Assembly (NCBI GenBank): GCA_038316995.1
Contig: JBBQAZ010000004.1
Span: 1 to 40,970 of the forward strand
Direction: 5' to 3'
DNA from: JAXHNE01 sp038316995
GTDB taxonomy: Bacteria; Patescibacteriota; Saccharimonadia; Saccharimonadales; JAXHNE01
Length of the DNA: 40,970 nt
A model generated the notes under the pieces. The model did no database searches. It was given only the letters and a program-made list of their open reading frames with translations, and was not told the DNA's origin. A program made the translations under genes and the position numbers. Shown one piece after another: positions 40,589 through 40,970 of this stretch. How positions within the stretch are numbered: position 1 is the first letter of the stretch; each line of letters starts with the position of its first letter.

Positions 40589-40665
40589 GCGGGTGTAGCT
40601 CAGTTGTTTAGAGCGCATCCTTGCCAAGGATGAGGCCGAGAGTTAGAGTCTCTTCACCCGCACCA
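40589..40665 (+). tRNA. tRNA-Gly (GCC)
   Basis: A 77-base gene with acceptor GCGGGTG/CACCCGC, discriminator A and encoded CCA. The anticodon arm is CATCC-TTGCCAA-GGATG, anticodon GCC. The T-arm is GAGAGTTAGAGTCTCTT, with TTAGAGT in place of the usual TTCRANY loop, an unusual T-loop. Confidence 0.92.
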
Positions 40666-40710
40666 CGACCACCCAAACGTTTTTCAAACAGTATGGTTTC
40701 TAACATTTGA

Positions 40711-40731
40711 GCCTGAATTAGGCACTTTTTT
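40711..40731 (+). terminator. Terminator of tRNA-Gly
   Basis: GCCT-GAATT-AGGC (40711-40723) followed by ACTTTTTT. The stem is short but well placed, 46 bases after the tRNA. Confidence 0.6.
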
Positions 40732-40745
40732 GATACTATTGAATT

Positions 40746-40970
40746 ATGACAAATCAAAGGCCACAGAATATTGACGAGTACATAAGCACCCAATCATATG
40801 ACGTACAGATAGTACTTCAAAATATTCGTAAGTTAATCCAAAAAGTCTTGCCTGGTGCAACAGAAACAATGAGCTATGGTATGCCATCTTTTAAACTCTT
40901 CGGGCATACTTTGCTCTATTTTGCCGCTTGGAAGAAGCATATCGGTCTTTATCCACTATATGAACATAGC
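40746..40970 (+). CDS. DUF1801 / YdhG-like protein (partial, start only)
   Basis: 75 codons are visible before the window ends. The product begins TNQRPQNIDEYISTQ, then VLQNIRKLIQKVLPGATETMSYGMPSFKL-type sequence (core ATETMSYGMPSFKL) and LLYFAAWKKHIGLYP. This matches the DUF1801 family, which has a frataxin-like YdhG fold and has been linked to iron handling, though the role is unsettled. TACTAT (40734-40739) lies 6 bases before ATG, without Shine-Dalgarno. Confidence 0.88.
   Translation, partial: MTNQRPQNIDEYISTQSYDVQIVLQNIRKLIQKVLPGATETMSYGMPSFKLFGHTLLYFAAWKKHIGLYPLYEHS

Noticed and set aside
1..40970. UGA recoded as glycine (Gracilibacteria/Absconditabacteria code)
   Set aside because: UGA acts as stop in many genes, including ATGA and GTGA overlaps, and no recognised protein needs an in-frame UGA.

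Overview
The window looks like a chromosomal segment of a Candidate Phyla Radiation (Patescibacteria) bacterium, most likely a Saccharibacteria (TM7) relative. This is inferred from overall character: short, tightly packed genes; a mid-to-low GC content; large N-terminally membrane-anchored substrate-binding proteins; receiver-only signalling; a short AlaS; and many start codons sitting only 6-11 bases behind a -10 box. UGA is used as a normal stop (several ATGA and GTGA gene overlaps), so this is not a UGA=Gly lineage. I see no phage, transposase or CRISPR array.

Left part (1-7.6 kb): a surface cluster (end of a secreted protein, a DUF916-like wall-surface protein, a PKD-domain membrane protein), then mnmA for tRNA wobble-uridine thiolation. 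Next come a membrane-anchored family 5 substrate-binding protein, a sensor histidine kinase, a receiver-only response regulator and an EVE-domain gene overlapping it.

Central part (7.6-18.5 kb): alaS without its C-terminal domain, a small unknown gene, an FtsA-like ATPase with a one-pass membrane partner, ruvX, mltG, a LysM-CHAP wall hydrolase behind a roughly 235-base structured leader, obgE and an exonuclease I (sbcB). This is largely a cell-division, envelope and DNA-maintenance block.

Middle-right (18.5-28.8 kb): a 55-residue membrane protein, a PGPGW-type membrane protein and a lone prephenate dehydratase on the minus strand; an unknown protein and uvrA on the plus strand; a YqaA/DedA-type protein and rplY driven from a palindromic divergent promoter; an ABC exporter; the tRNA hydroxylase trhO; and a YqeG-like HAD phosphatase.

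Right part (28.8-41 kb): uvrC, an SGNH hydrolase, a Pro-aminopeptidase, a holin-like membrane protein, secG, a second anchored substrate-binding protein, an FAD oxidoreductase, small membrane and coiled-coil proteins, a stomatin-like protein, a MazG-like pyrophosphohydrolase, a glycosyltransferase and the start of a DUF1801 gene. Four intact CCA-encoding tRNAs (Leu-GAG, Val-UAC, Phe-GAA, Gly-GCC) lie here. The Val, Phe and Gly genes each have one or two truncated copies of their own 5' half directly upstream, which is the most unusual structural pattern in the window.

A window-wide theme is two start modes. Some genes have strong Shine-Dalgarno sites. At least a dozen others have a -10 box so close to the ATG that the mRNA must be leaderless or nearly so.
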